A stretch of DNA of 13,616 bases from Chloroflexota bacterium (GCA_026389735.1 JAPLHH010000159.1:1-13616); one strand, 5' to 3'. Counted from the first letter of the stretch, positions 1 through 7,184 are shown. Made by a program: numbers and translations. The notes: generated by a model from the sequence alone, not told the origin.

Positions 1-335
1 AGGAACATGACAGCTTAGTAGCTGGCGTTAGTCACCTACCATTATTACTGTCGGTGGCTCTGGTCTCAGCAACTACCAAAAATCCCTCTTGGCAGCAGAT
101 GTCACGTCTAGCAGCCAGTGGTTATCGCGACCTTACTCGCTTGGCTTCAGGGAATCCAGAGGTTAATGCACATATCTGCCTTAGTAATCAGGCTGCTATT
201 GTCTCTTGGATCGATGAGTTCAGCGAGGAGCTACAAAGGCTACGTAAGCTGGTGGCCGATGGGAGTGATGAAATAGAGAAGGCTCTGGCTCTTGCTAATG
301 AGGCGAGGCAGAAATGGCTGAAAAGGCGCAGTTGA
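1..335 (+). CDS. tyrA: Prephenate dehydrogenase, C-terminal fragment
   Basis: This is the 3' end of a gene that begins before the window; the first whole codon is at position 3. Its first residues, EHDSLVAGVSHLPLLLSVAL, match the conserved HD...SHLP(H/L)LL segment of the all-helical C-terminal domain of prephenate dehydrogenases. In the family that domain forms the dimer and part of the substrate pocket. The rest is helical and ends in a basic tail (KWLKRRS). The enzyme oxidatively decarboxylates prephenate to 4-hydroxyphenylpyruvate with NAD(P)+ on the route to tyrosine. The NAD-binding Rossmann domain is outside the window, so cofactor preference cannot be judged. A GTG at 54 is an internal codon, not a start, because the homology runs upstream of it. 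The stop overlaps the aroA start by 22 bases, which suggests translational coupling in a shikimate/aromatic operon. Confidence 0.85.
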   Translation, partial: EHDSLVAGVSHLPLLLSVALVSATTKNPSWQQMSRLAASGYRDLTRLASGNPEVNAHICLSNQAAIVSWIDEFSEELQRLRKLVADGSDEIEKALALANEARQKWLKRRS

Positions 336-1624
336 AAAAGATCTCACCTCCCAAGGAATTGGTTGGAGAAGTTGCTGTGCCTGGTGATAAGTCAATTTCA
401 CATCGGGCTCTTATCTTCAACAGTTTGGCGCTAGGTAGCAGTAAAATCAGTAATATTTCGCCCGGGAGAGATTGTCTATCGACTATAAACTGTCTGAGGG
501 CTCTGGGTGTAAGGTTTACAAGACAAGAAGGCAAGCCGATGGCTATACTCGTTCATGGGGTTGGTAACACAGGCTTAACCGAAGCTAAGAATATTCTCAA
601 TGTTGGAAATAGTGCTACAACCATGCGTCTTCTCAGTGGTGTGCTTGCTGTCCAACCCTTCCTTTCCATATTTACTGGTGATATTTCTCTTCGCTCTCGG
701 CCTATGAAGCGGTTGATTGAGCCACTTCGTTTAATGGGTGCTGAAATCTATGGGCGTGGCGATGATTCTTTTGCTCCTTTGGTTATCAGGGGTAAGAGAC
801 TCCACGGTGTGACCTACTCCTTGCCAGTCCCCAGTGCTCAGATTAAATCGGCAATTTTGCTGGCTGGCCTTTTTGCTGATGGGAGCACTGCGATAGAGGA
901 ACCTCAGCATTCTCGCGACCACACTGAGCGACTGCTCAAACGGATGGGTGCTAAATTTGAAAGCGACAATTCTCATATTTTCTTGACACCCTTAACAGCC
1001 CCCTTAACTTCAGTCGACCTTTGTGTGCCCGGTGACATCAGTTCAGCAGCTTACTGGCTGGTTGCCGGAGCCATACATCCAAATGCCAGGATTAAAATAG
1101 CAAATTGCGGCGTTAATCCGACGCGGACTGGGATTATAGATGCACTTTTAGCTATGGGTGCCAAACTTAAAATAGAGAATCAACGATTAGAAGGTAATGA
1201 GCCGCTTGCTGACCTATACGTAGAATCTAGCCGCCTGAAGGCCATTGAAATCAGCGGGAATATAATTCCTCGTTTAATCGATGAAATACCACTTTTGACT
1301 GTGGCAGCCTGTGTAGCCCAAGGCACTACGTTAATCAAGGGGGCTGGTGAGTTGCGGGTCAAAGAATCTGATAGAATTAATACTACAGTCCGAGAGCTTT
1401 CCCGCCTGGGTGCCAATATCGAAGAATCATCCGATGGTATGATTATTCATGGTGGTAGACTATTGCTAGGCACAGGGGTCAGAAGCCACTCTGACCATAG
1501 ATTGGCGATGAGTTTAGCAGTAGCTGGTTTGGTAGCCAAGGGAAGTACCTTAATCCATAATGCTCGTGTGGCAGAAATATCCTATCCGGGTTTTTGGGAA
1601 GAGATGGAGAAGCTTGCCAGATAG
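314..1624 (+). CDS. aroA: 3-phosphoshikimate 1-carboxyvinyltransferase (EPSP synthase), class II type
   Basis: This enzyme joins phosphoenolpyruvate to shikimate-3-phosphate, giving EPSP, the sixth step of the shikimate pathway, in the cytoplasm. At 436 residues it is full length. Visible landmarks are GDKSISHR at 24-31 (PEP and phosphate contacts), GNSATTMRLL at 98-107, SLRSRP at 125-130, SAQIKS at 174-179, RDHTE at 201-205, NPTR at 268-271, IDEIP with catalytic Asp323, VKESDR at 349-354 and HSDHR at 392-396. The motifs GDK(S/T), SAQxK, RxH(S/T)E and NxTR are those used to define class II EPSP synthases. Ala101 stands where Escherichia coli has Gly96, as in glyphosate-insensitive class II enzymes. 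The ATG at 314 has a GAGG five bases upstream (305-308) and lies inside the end of tyrA, so the two are coupled. Confidence 0.97.
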   Translation: MAEKAQLKKISPPKELVGEVAVPGDKSISHRALIFNSLALGSSKISNISPGRDCLSTINCLRALGVRFTRQEGKPMAILVHGVGNTGLTEAKNILNVGNSATTMRLLSGVLAVQPFLSIFTGDISLRSRPMKRLIEPLRLMGAEIYGRGDDSFAPLVIRGKRLHGVTYSLPVPSAQIKSAILLAGLFADGSTAIEEPQHSRDHTERLLKRMGAKFESDNSHIFLTPLTAPLTSVDLCVPGDISSAAYWLVAGAIHPNARIKIANCGVNPTRTGIIDALLAMGAKLKIENQRLEGNEPLADLYVESSRLKAIEISGNIIPRLIDEIPLLTVAACVAQGTTLIKGAGELRVKESDRINTTVRELSRLGANIEESSDGMIIHGGRLLLGTGVRSHSDHRLAMSLAVAGLVAKGSTLIHNARVAEISYPGFWEEMEKLAR

Positions 1625-1648
1625 TAAGAGAGCTTCAGGGAGATTGTG

Positions 1649-1936
1649 ATGAGTGCAGATCTGGTTCATATAGGTTTTGAAAATATTATTGCCATGAGCA
1701 GGGTAATTGCTATGCTGTCGCCCACTCAGCAGCCGACGAAACGTCTCATTCAGGAGGCTAGAAATAAAGGCATGTTAATTGATGCTACTCACGCTAGGAA
1801 GGCTAAAGCAGCTGTAGTCATGGACACTGGACACATAGTGTTAGCTGCTATTTCCGCCGAGACTATTGCCAGAAGGCTAGATGCCAGTCGGGGAGAAGCT
1901 AGTTTTAAATCAGGAAGTGATGAGGAGGAAAAGTGA
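1649..1936 (+). CDS. remA: RemA-like / DUF370 family protein
   Basis: A small protein of 95 residues from the ATG. The segments HIGFENII, ML(S)PTQQPTKRLIQEAR, KGMLIDATHARKAKAVV-like and VLAAISAETIARRL follow the RemA (DUF370) family from end to end. In Bacillus subtilis RemA is a ring-forming DNA-binding activator of biofilm matrix genes; its role outside Bacilli is unclear. After about residue 78 there is an acidic, low-complexity tail (ending SDEEEK) beyond the usual family length. The ATG at 1649 is preferred over the GTG at 1646, because AGGGAGA (1637-1643) lies five bases before the ATG but only two before the GTG. The gene sits between aroA and gmk. A remA-gmk pair is a common bacterial arrangement, but the usual yicC neighbour is missing here. 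Its stop overlaps the gmk start. Confidence 0.85.
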   Translation: MSADLVHIGFENIIAMSRVIAMLSPTQQPTKRLIQEARNKGMLIDATHARKAKAAVVMDTGHIVLAAISAETIARRLDASRGEASFKSGSDEEEK

Positions 1937-2556
1937 CTCACGGCAAGTTCGATGCAACTCTATCTGCATATCCTCTCTTTATTGTTATCTCTGGCTTTTC
2001 TGGTGTTGGCAAGGATGCTACATTAGATAAGATGAAAAAGGCGGGTTTCCCTTTCCACTATGTTGTGACTGCTACGACTCGCCCGAAGCGTCCAGGAGAG
2101 AAGGACGGTGTTGACTACCATTTCTTGTCCGAAGACAAATTCCGTCAAATGATTAAAACGAATCAGTTTTTGGAGTGGGCGGAGGTTTATGGTAATTACT
2201 ATGGCGTGCCTAAGCGAGAAGTAGAGGAAGCATTAAGAAAGGGACAAGATACTATTGTAAAGGTGGATGTTCAGGGGGCAGCTACTATCAAACAAATTTT
2301 ACCGGACGCGGTATTTATCTTCCTTATGGCTCCATCGACAGAAGAACTGGCTAACCGTTTGAAACAGCGGCATGGCTTGCATTCAGCAGATTTAGACTTG
2401 CGATTAAGCAAAGCTCGGGAGGAAATAGAAAGCTTACCCCAATTCGATTACGTCGTGGTAAACCATACAGACAATCTAGACCTAACTGTCGCCCAGATAA
2501 ATGCCATAGTTACTGCTGAGAAATGCCGGTCAAAACCAAGAGTGGTGAGGTTATAG
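1933..2556 (+). CDS. gmk: Guanylate kinase
   Basis: Cytoplasmic guanylate kinase phosphorylates GMP to GDP with ATP and is needed for GTP and dGTP supply. The protein has 207 residues, the usual size. It shows a P-loop GFSGVGKD at 21-28, the guanylate kinase signature around 47-64 (TATTRPKRPGEKDGVDYHF, with the GMP-binding arginines and Tyr62), EWAEVYGNYYG at 81-91, VDVQGA at 111-116 and a lid arginine region at 142-157. Two P-loop positions differ from common forms: Phe22 replaces Pro and Asp28 follows the essential Lys27 where Gly or Ser is usual. The start is a GTG whose bases overlap the remA stop (GTGA), preceded by GAGGAGG at 1922-1928. The first 14 residues are an extension of unknown relevance. 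No rpoZ follows, unlike many gmk operons. Confidence 0.95.
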   Translation: MTHGKFDATLSAYPLFIVISGFSGVGKDATLDKMKKAGFPFHYVVTATTRPKRPGEKDGVDYHFLSEDKFRQMIKTNQFLEWAEVYGNYYGVPKREVEEALRKGQDTIVKVDVQGAATIKQILPDAVFIFLMAPSTEELANRLKQRHGLHSADLDLRLSKAREEIESLPQFDYVVVNHTDNLDLTVAQINAIVTAEKCRSKPRVVRL

Positions 2557-2565
2557 GACTGTCTA

Positions 2566-2585
2566 GCACTGTTCAGTGTCTTTTT
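2566..2585 (+). terminator. Weak candidate terminator after gmk
   Basis: Ten bases after the gmk stop, CACT (2567-2570) pairs with AGTG (2575-2578) around a GTTC loop, with a G-T wobble at the base, followed directly by five Ts (2581-2585). The short stem makes it weak by itself. It agrees with the end of the plus-strand operon, since the next gene runs the other way. Confidence 0.35.
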
Positions 2586-2735
2586 GTTGTAGCTGATGAA
2601 CATAGCCTTCTATATATTTTTTACCTCGCTAGCTGGTTGATAGATGCCGAAATGCCCTTCGTACAATATATCGGGTCTTAAGGTCAATGAGCTTCTGAAG
2701 TGAGATAATTGCTTGGCTTGGGTTACCTCATACGG

Positions 2736-2753
2736 AATGGCTGTGCCATTTTT
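2736..2753 (+). terminator. Hairpin with T tract between convergent gmk and ybeY
   Basis: AATGGC (2736-2741) and GCCATT (2745-2750) form a perfect six-base-pair stem with a TGT loop, followed by TTT, giving TTTTT with the end of the stem. On the plus strand this has the form of a short rho-independent terminator and would stop leftover gmk transcription before it runs antisense into ybeY. On the minus strand, just past the ybeY stop, there is no T tract after the hairpin. Confidence 0.45.
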
Positions 2754-2757
2754 GCTC

Positions 2758-3237
2758 TCAAATGGAGTCTAGCCTCTCCAGAATCTCGTTTTCTCTAGCT
2801 TTCATCTGTTGTTCCTCCTCAGGAAGCTCATGGTCGTAACCTAAGAGATGAAGAACCCCGTGAACAATTAGCAATGCTAGCTCTTGTGCTACACCATGGC
2901 TTTGCTCTTGCGCTTGTCGGACTGTCTGAGGGTACGAAATCACCACTTCACCCAAATGGCGAACCCCATCCGGAGGGCCTACAAAGTGTAGTTTAGATTC
3001 TTGACTCGTGCCGGGAATCATGTGGAAAGCGAGTACGTCGGTAGGTTTATCCTCTCCTCGATAGATTCTATTTAGTTTCTGAATTGTCTCGCTATCGGTG
3101 ATGACCAATCCCATTTCCGCTGGTGAGACAATGCCTTCGGCTTCAAGAGTTCTTACGGCTATTCTTTGAAGCCAGCTTTCCTTCAGGGAAACTTTCAGCG
3201 TTTGTTCTACAGAGATATTAATTTCTGGCTCAGCCAT
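2758..3237 (-). CDS. ybeY: Endoribonuclease YbeY (16S rRNA maturation factor)
   Basis: YbeY is a zinc-dependent single-strand endoribonuclease involved in 16S rRNA 3' end maturation and ribosome quality control. From the chosen start the protein has 159 residues, normal for the family. The zinc motif HGVLHLLGYDH spans 126-136, with ligands His126, His130 and His136. The conserved stretch NRIYRGEDKPTDVLAF spans 56-71 and contains the family's conserved arginine, Arg60. An ATG 24 bases upstream (3261) is in frame but has no ribosome binding site. The ATG at 3237 has AGGAG six bases before it (CAGGAGCAAGTTATG on the minus strand), which decides the start. The gene stands alone here, converging on gmk and diverging from the tRNA-Ser gene, instead of lying in the common phoH-ybeY-era operon. 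Confidence 0.93.
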   Translation of the reverse strand: MAEPEINISVEQTLKVSLKESWLQRIAVRTLEAEGIVSPAEMGLVITDSETIQKLNRIYRGEDKPTDVLAFHMIPGTSQESKLHFVGPPDGVRHLGEVVISYPQTVRQAQEQSHGVAQELALLIVHGVLHLLGYDHELPEEEQQMKARENEILERLDSI

Positions 3238-3305
3238 AACTTGCTCCTGCCGAGGCATCATATCAAAATAGCTCGTTTCAATAAAGGCCTATGGTCTTCA
3301 TTTGC

Positions 3306-3335
3306 TTGAAAGCAATAAAAAGACTGTGATATATT
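3306..3335 (+). promoter_or_regulatory. Promoter of the tRNA-Ser gene (extended -10)
   Basis: TTGAAA (3306-3311) and TATATT (3330-3335) are separated by 18 bases. TG at 3327-3328, one base before the -10 box, makes an extended -10 element. Transcription would start near 3342, about 20 bases before the tRNA. The spacing and box quality are good; use in the cell is inference. Confidence 0.6.
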
Positions 3336-3360
3336 GAACTTGGAAGTTCTCTGTGTAACT

Positions 3361-3452
3361 GGAGGGATCGCATAGTGGTCTAGTGCGGCCGCCTGCTAAG
3401 CGGTTGCTCCGAGAAATCGGGGTCATGGGTTCGAATCCCATTCCCTCCGCCA
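3361..3452 (+). tRNA. tRNA-Ser (anticodon GCU), CCA encoded
   Basis: The acceptor stem GGAGGGA (3361-3367) pairs fully with TCCCTCC (3442-3448), followed by G73 (3449) and an encoded CCA (3450-3452). The anticodon stem GCCGC/GCGGT encloses the loop CTGCTAA, giving anticodon GCT, which reads AGC and AGU serine codons. The T arm is ATGGG-TTCGAAT-CCCAT (3425-3441). A long variable arm containing a CCGA...TCGG hairpin (about 3409-3420) makes it a class II tRNA, as expected for serine. I see no defect. Confidence 0.96.
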
Positions 3453-3531
3453 TTCCATACCTAGTTGCATTAAGTGTGCTAATTTATGTTGAGCGTATGT
3501 AACAGGTGAAACTATAGTTATTGATGGTGGA

Positions 3532-3561
3532 TTGACAAGTAAACCGAGTTTAGGCCTTATT
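3532..3561 (+). promoter_or_regulatory. Candidate promoter upstream of miaB
   Basis: A perfect -35 box TTGACA (3532-3537) is followed after 18 bases by CTTATT (3556-3561), a poor -10 box. It is the best match in the 139-base gap between tRNA-Ser and miaB, and a promoter for the miaB-nadB-ridA group is expected here. The call is weak because of the -10 sequence. Confidence 0.35.
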
Positions 3562-3591
3562 TAAGGAAACCTTGAAAAATCAGGAATAGGT

Positions 3592-4899
3592 ATGCCTAAG
3601 TATTACATTTGGACAATAGGTTGCCAAATGAATAAAGCTGAGTCACAACGAGTGGCTGATTATCTCGAGCTACTCGGCTATCAGGCTACTCTTGTGCTGC
3701 AGAAGGCTGACTTAGTTTTGCTCAACACCTGTGTGGTCCGGCAGAGTGCTGAAGGCAGAGTCATTGGTACACTTGGCTACTTGAAGGGCATTAAGAACAG
3801 CAAACCCGATTTGGCTATTCTAGTTACCGGCTGTTTTGTTGATTCTGATGTTAAGCAGCTTCAGAAGAGCTTTCCACATGTTGACCTGTTCTTCAAGCCC
3901 GGTGATTATATCGGATTGCTCGACTGGGCAGAAAAGCAAGGTATCGGTATGCCTGAGAACGGAGCTGGCTTGCCTTCGACCAAGAACGTAGCAGTTAGTA
4001 CTTTTGTCCCCATTATTCAAGGTTGCAACAATTTCTGTTCCTATTGTATTGTCCCCTACCGGCGGGGAAGAGAAAGGAGCCGGCCTGTAGATGAAATAGT
4101 TTGCGAAGTGAGCGAGCTAGTAAAGCATGGAGCGAAAGAGGTCACTTTGTTGGGCCAAAATGTGAATTCTTATGGGCATGACCTCCCAACACAGCCTGAC
4201 CTTAGCGACCTGCTCACTGAACTAAACAATATTAACGGGCTGGACAGGATGCGCTTCCTAACCAATCATCCCAAGGATATGAGCCAGCAGCTTATTCAAG
4301 CGATCGCTTCTCTAGATAAGGTCTGCAAGCATATAAGCCTTCCTCTCCAGGCAGGAGATAATGATGTGCTCAAAGCTATGCGGCGAGGTTATACAGTAGA
4401 ACAATACCGGCAGCTTGTTGGTAGCATCCGTAATTATATCCCTGAGGTGGCCCTTAGCACCGATGTCATCGTTGGCTTTCCTGGCGAAAGCGAGGAGCAA
4501 TTTGAGCGTACCTTGGCTGTGCTTGAAGAAGTCAGGTTCGATACCGTCCATGTTGCTGTTTACTCTCCACGTCCCGGCACTATCGCCTCAAGAGAATATG
4601 AGGACAATGTTCCGCCTGAGCTTAAAAAGGAACGCCTGAATGGAGTTGAGACACTTCAAGCCAACATAGCAGGTGAAATTAGCTCTCAGCTTATAGGTAA
4701 AGCAGAGGAGGTGTTGGTAGAGGGCAAAAAAGGCGGAAAATGGTATGGGCGCACCCGGAGCAACAAACTGGTTTTCTTTGAAAGTTGCGGTGATTGCTTA
4801 CGGAGATTGGTAGATGTTATTATAACCAAGACCAGTCCCTGGGCATTACAAGGTGAAATCGCAATTGGTGACACTAGCTTAGAAGAGGCAAAACGATGA
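3592..4899 (+). CDS. miaB: tRNA-2-methylthio-N6-dimethylallyladenosine synthase MiaB
   Basis: This radical SAM methylthiotransferase adds a methylthio group to i6A37 of tRNAs reading UNN codons. The protein has 435 residues, typical of MiaB. The N-terminal MTTase domain carries the auxiliary cluster ligands Cys11 (GCQMN), Cys47 (NTCVV) and Cys81 (VTGCF). The radical SAM motif CNNFCSYC gives Cys145, Cys149 and Cys152, followed by IVPYRRGRERSRP. LLGQNVNSYG follows near 186-195 and AMRRGYT near 263-269. About residues 370-432 fit a TRAM RNA-binding domain. The GCQMN start and IVPYRRGRERSRP fit MiaB better than the MtaB or RimO branches, though separating the branches firmly needs a phylogeny. 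Its stop overlaps the nadB start by four bases (ATGA), so the two are co-translated. Confidence 0.92.
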   Translation: MPKYYIWTIGCQMNKAESQRVADYLELLGYQATLVLQKADLVLLNTCVVRQSAEGRVIGTLGYLKGIKNSKPDLAILVTGCFVDSDVKQLQKSFPHVDLFFKPGDYIGLLDWAEKQGIGMPENGAGLPSTKNVAVSTFVPIIQGCNNFCSYCIVPYRRGRERSRPVDEIVCEVSELVKHGAKEVTLLGQNVNSYGHDLPTQPDLSDLLTELNNINGLDRMRFLTNHPKDMSQQLIQAIASLDKVCKHISLPLQAGDNDVLKAMRRGYTVEQYRQLVGSIRNYIPEVALSTDVIVGFPGESEEQFERTLAVLEEVRFDTVHVAVYSPRPGTIASREYEDNVPPELKKERLNGVETLQANIAGEISSQLIGKAEEVLVEGKKGGKWYGRTRSNKLVFFESCGDCLRRLVDVIITKTSPWALQGEIAIGDTSLEEAKR

Positions 4900-6446
4900 G
4901 CTGCTATGATTACGTCATAATTGGTAGTGGTATTGCTGGACTTTATACTGCCTTGCTAGCCAAAGAAGCAGGCAGTGTTCTGCTTCTGACCAAAGGTAGC
5001 ATTGAAGATTGCAACACCAGGCATGCGCAAGGGGGAATTGCTGCTCCGATAGGCAAAAATGATTCCCCTGAGCTTCATTTCCAGGACACCATCAATGCCG
5101 GTGACGGCTTATGTGACCCTGAAGCAGTGCGCATTCTGGTTAATGAGGCACCTGACCGCATTGACGACCTTATAAAATTCGGTGTTCCTTTCGACACGCT
5201 AGATGGAGAAATTGCTCTAACCAGAGAAGCTGCTCATAGTGTCCCTCGCATTCTCCACGCTGGCGGTGATGCTACTGGTGAACACATTGAAGTTACCCTG
5301 AGCCGGCGAGTGCGCATGTCTTCAGTAAATGTCCTTGAATACTGTTTAGCTACTCAGGTTCTGATAGACGGTGGCAAGGTTAAGGGTGTGCGAGCCCTCG
5401 ATTGTCGTACTGGCTTGGTTGAAGAGTATGAATGTCGTTTTATTATTCTAGCTACAGGTGGCGCTGGGCGACTGTTTAAGTACACTACCAACTCTGATGT
5501 AGCCACTGGTGATGGTATTGCGCTGGCTTTTCAAGTCGGTGCCGAAATCACTGATATGGAGTTTTTTCAGTTTCATCCGACTGCTGTCCGCCTTCCTGGG
5601 GTTCCACCGTTCCTCATCAGTGAAGCTGTACGTGGAGAAGGTGGCATCTTACGCAATGTAGAAGGCTATCACTTTATGCCCGATTATACGCCTGAAGCTG
5701 AGCTGGCACCTAGAGATGTAGTAGCCAGGAGCATTCTCTATGAGATGAGAAAAACTGGGAGCGACCGGGTATTTCTGGACGTGACTCATATACCTGCTCG
5801 CCGAGTTACCACGCGTTTCCCGCATATTTACCGCTTCTGTCTTGATCATGGATTGGACATCACTAAAGGCCTTATCCCGGTAGCTCCGGCTGCACATTAC
5901 TTAATGGGTGGGATTAAAGTCAATATCTGGGGCGAGACCAACATCGCTGGATTGTTCGCTGCTGGTGAAACTGCTTGCACTGGTGTCCATGGTGCCAATA
6001 GGCTGGCCTCGAACTCATTGCTTGAAGTTGTGGTCTTCAGTAAACGGATTATTGAAAAGACTCGGGAGGCGGATAAGGTCATCCCGACATTGTTAGCTAC
6101 TCAAACTGACTGCTACCACCTTGAAGAGCGAAAGAAGCTAAAGACTGTACTGCAGCTCAACTTACCAAACCTCCAATCTCTTCTTTGGGATAAGGTGGGT
6201 ATTATTCGTTCTGGTGAAGGTCTGTCTAAGGCTGCGGATATCTTGGCTACCTGGCAGGATTTGCTATCTCAGCCAACAGACCGACCTTCTTATGAGTTGA
6301 ACAACATGGTATTGAATGCTCGCCTTATGGCTGAAGCTGCTTTGCTTCGTCAAGAAAGCCGGGGTGCTCATTTCCGCACTGACTTTCCTAAACCTTCAAC
6401 AGACTGGCAAAAGCATATCGTTTTTAAGACATCTAACCACGCGTGA
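4896..6446 (+). CDS. nadB: L-aspartate oxidase
   Basis: NadB is an FAD enzyme that oxidises L-aspartate to iminoaspartate, which quinolinate synthase (NadA) uses in de novo NAD synthesis. In anaerobes fumarate can serve as the electron acceptor. The protein has 516 residues, as usual. It shows the FAD dinucleotide motif GSGIAG (10-15), HAQGGIAAP (43-51), HAGGDATGEH (121-130), a second FAD segment LATGGAG (185-191), FHPTAV (226-231), RGEGG (246-250), APRDVVARS with Arg273 (271-279), PAAHYLMGG with His334 (331-339) and GETACTGVHGANRLASNSLLE (357-377). These are the succinate dehydrogenase/fumarate reductase-type active-site positions. GVHGANRLASNSLLE and the absence of other fumarate reductase subunit genes nearby favour NadB. 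nadA and nadC are not in the window. Confidence 0.94.
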   Translation: MSCYDYVIIGSGIAGLYTALLAKEAGSVLLLTKGSIEDCNTRHAQGGIAAPIGKNDSPELHFQDTINAGDGLCDPEAVRILVNEAPDRIDDLIKFGVPFDTLDGEIALTREAAHSVPRILHAGGDATGEHIEVTLSRRVRMSSVNVLEYCLATQVLIDGGKVKGVRALDCRTGLVEEYECRFIILATGGAGRLFKYTTNSDVATGDGIALAFQVGAEITDMEFFQFHPTAVRLPGVPPFLISEAVRGEGGILRNVEGYHFMPDYTPEAELAPRDVVARSILYEMRKTGSDRVFLDVTHIPARRVTTRFPHIYRFCLDHGLDITKGLIPVAPAAHYLMGGIKVNIWGETNIAGLFAAGETACTGVHGANRLASNSLLEVVVFSKRIIEKTREADKVIPTLLATQTDCYHLEERKKLKTVLQLNLPNLQSLLWDKVGIIRSGEGLSKAADILATWQDLLSQPTDRPSYELNNMVLNARLMAEAALLRQESRGAHFRTDFPKPSTDWQKHIVFKTSNHA

Positions 6447-6517
6447 AAGGCAAGCCGCACCACCCATGAAACGTAAACCATCTTTGTTACCAGTCCAAAT
6501 TTGTCGAAAGGGGGCTT

Positions 6518-6895
6518 ATGGAAAAGAGAGTTCATGATGTAGATGTTCTTATGAAAGGCGGACCTTATTCCCATGTTGTGGAAACCGGGGGATTCCTGTT
6601 TGTGTCTGGCATAGTTCCTACAGACCTCGAAAGGAAATTAGTGATAACTGATGATATAAAGGCGGCTACTGAACTGGTTCTCACTAATGTGAAGAAAGCA
6701 TTAGAGTCGGTAGGCAGTAGACTCGAAAAAGTTGTTAAAGCAACTGTTTTCCTGCGGGATATGGCAGATTTCAATGGTATGAACGAAGTTTATAGGACCT
6801 TTTTCCCTGAAAATCCTCCAGCGCGCTCGTGTGTAGCTGTAAGGGAAGTCCCCGGTAATTTCCCCGTGGAGATAGAAGTTATCGCCATAAAGTGA
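6518..6895 (+). CDS. ridA: RidA-family enamine/imine deaminase
   Basis: RidA (YjgF/YER057c/UK114) proteins are small trimeric enzymes that hydrolyse reactive enamine and imine intermediates to ketoacids and ammonia. This one has 125 residues, the family size. Matching features are FVSGIVPTD (28-36), the VVKATVFLRDMADF segment (72-85), NEVYRTFF (89-96), and PARSCVAV (101-108) with Arg103 at the place of the substrate-carboxylate arginine, followed by VEIEVIAI with Glu120. A strong AAAGGGGG lies just before the ATG. It follows nadB by 71 bases on the same strand, suggesting shared transcription, and nadB makes an imine product. True RidA and the Rid1-7 subfamilies cannot be separated by eye, so the gene symbol is provisional. 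Confidence 0.85.
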   Translation: MEKRVHDVDVLMKGGPYSHVVETGGFLFVSGIVPTDLERKLVITDDIKAATELVLTNVKKALESVGSRLEKVVKATVFLRDMADFNGMNEVYRTFFPENPPARSCVAVREVPGNFPVEIEVIAIK

Positions 6896-6941
6896 AACAT
6901 TTGGTTTTAATAAAGCTGTTATTCGAGATATTTTAAAAAGC

Positions 6942-6981
6942 GAGGGGATCTAAGCTTGCCCGAAGTCGTAAAAATCCCCTC
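6942..6981. repeat. Inverted repeat downstream of ridA
   Basis: GAGGGGAT (6942-6949) and ATCCCCTC (6974-6981) form a perfect eight-base-pair stem with a 24-base loop, 46 bases after the ridA stop. There is no T tract after it on either strand, so it is not a standard terminator. It could be a factor-dependent stop, an RNA stability element or chance. Confidence 0.4.
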
Positions 6982-7102
6982 TCTGATTCAAGAGTGAACC
7001 TCCACTTGCCGCCATTTAGTTAGGCACAAGAGCCTATTTTCAGCAAACCTCAGCCATTCATTACTTTTTCCGCATTTTTACGTCTAAATCTCACCCGGGG
7101 GC

Positions 7103-7131
7103 TTGACAAATGGCTAAAAAGTGTGTACACT
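7103..7131 (+). promoter_or_regulatory. Promoter of the lexA gene
   Basis: A consensus -35 TTGACA (7103-7108), a 17-base spacer and -10 TACACT (7126-7131) form one of the best promoters in the window, 54 bases before the lexA ATG. An inverted repeat, AAGTG-TGTA-CACTT (7119-7132), covers the -10 box. Operator-like repeats follow immediately downstream. Confidence 0.75.
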
Positions 7132-7139
7132 TGTTTGTA

Positions 7140-7173
7140 GAACATTGGTTTGTAAAACATGTGTTTAAAACAT
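7140..7173 (+). promoter_or_regulatory. Tandem LexA-operator-like sites
   Basis: GAACATTGGTTT (7140-7151) matches seven of eight fixed positions of the Gram-positive LexA box GAACnnnnGTTC. AAACATGTGTTT (7155-7166) is nearly palindromic (AAACA/TGTTT). A third half site, AAACAT, starts at 7168. The AACAT cores start at 7141, 7156 and 7169. They lie between the -10 box and the ribosome binding site, where a repressor would block transcription, so autoregulation is likely. The true LexA box of this lineage is not known to me. Confidence 0.45.
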
Positions 7174-7184
7174 GAGGAAGCTAG

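Noticed and set aside
3235..3261. Upstream in-frame ATG as the ybeY start
   Set aside because: It lacks a ribosome binding site and adds eight residues outside the family, while the internal ATG has AGGAG six bases upstream.
6942..6981. Hairpin after ridA as a rho-independent terminator
   Set aside because: The loop is 24 bases and there is no T tract on either strand, so I list it only as an inverted repeat.
7140..7173. AACAT repeats as a CRISPR or iteron array
   Set aside because: Only three short cores with unequal spacing, and no replication or cas gene nearby. Their place at the lexA promoter suits operators better.
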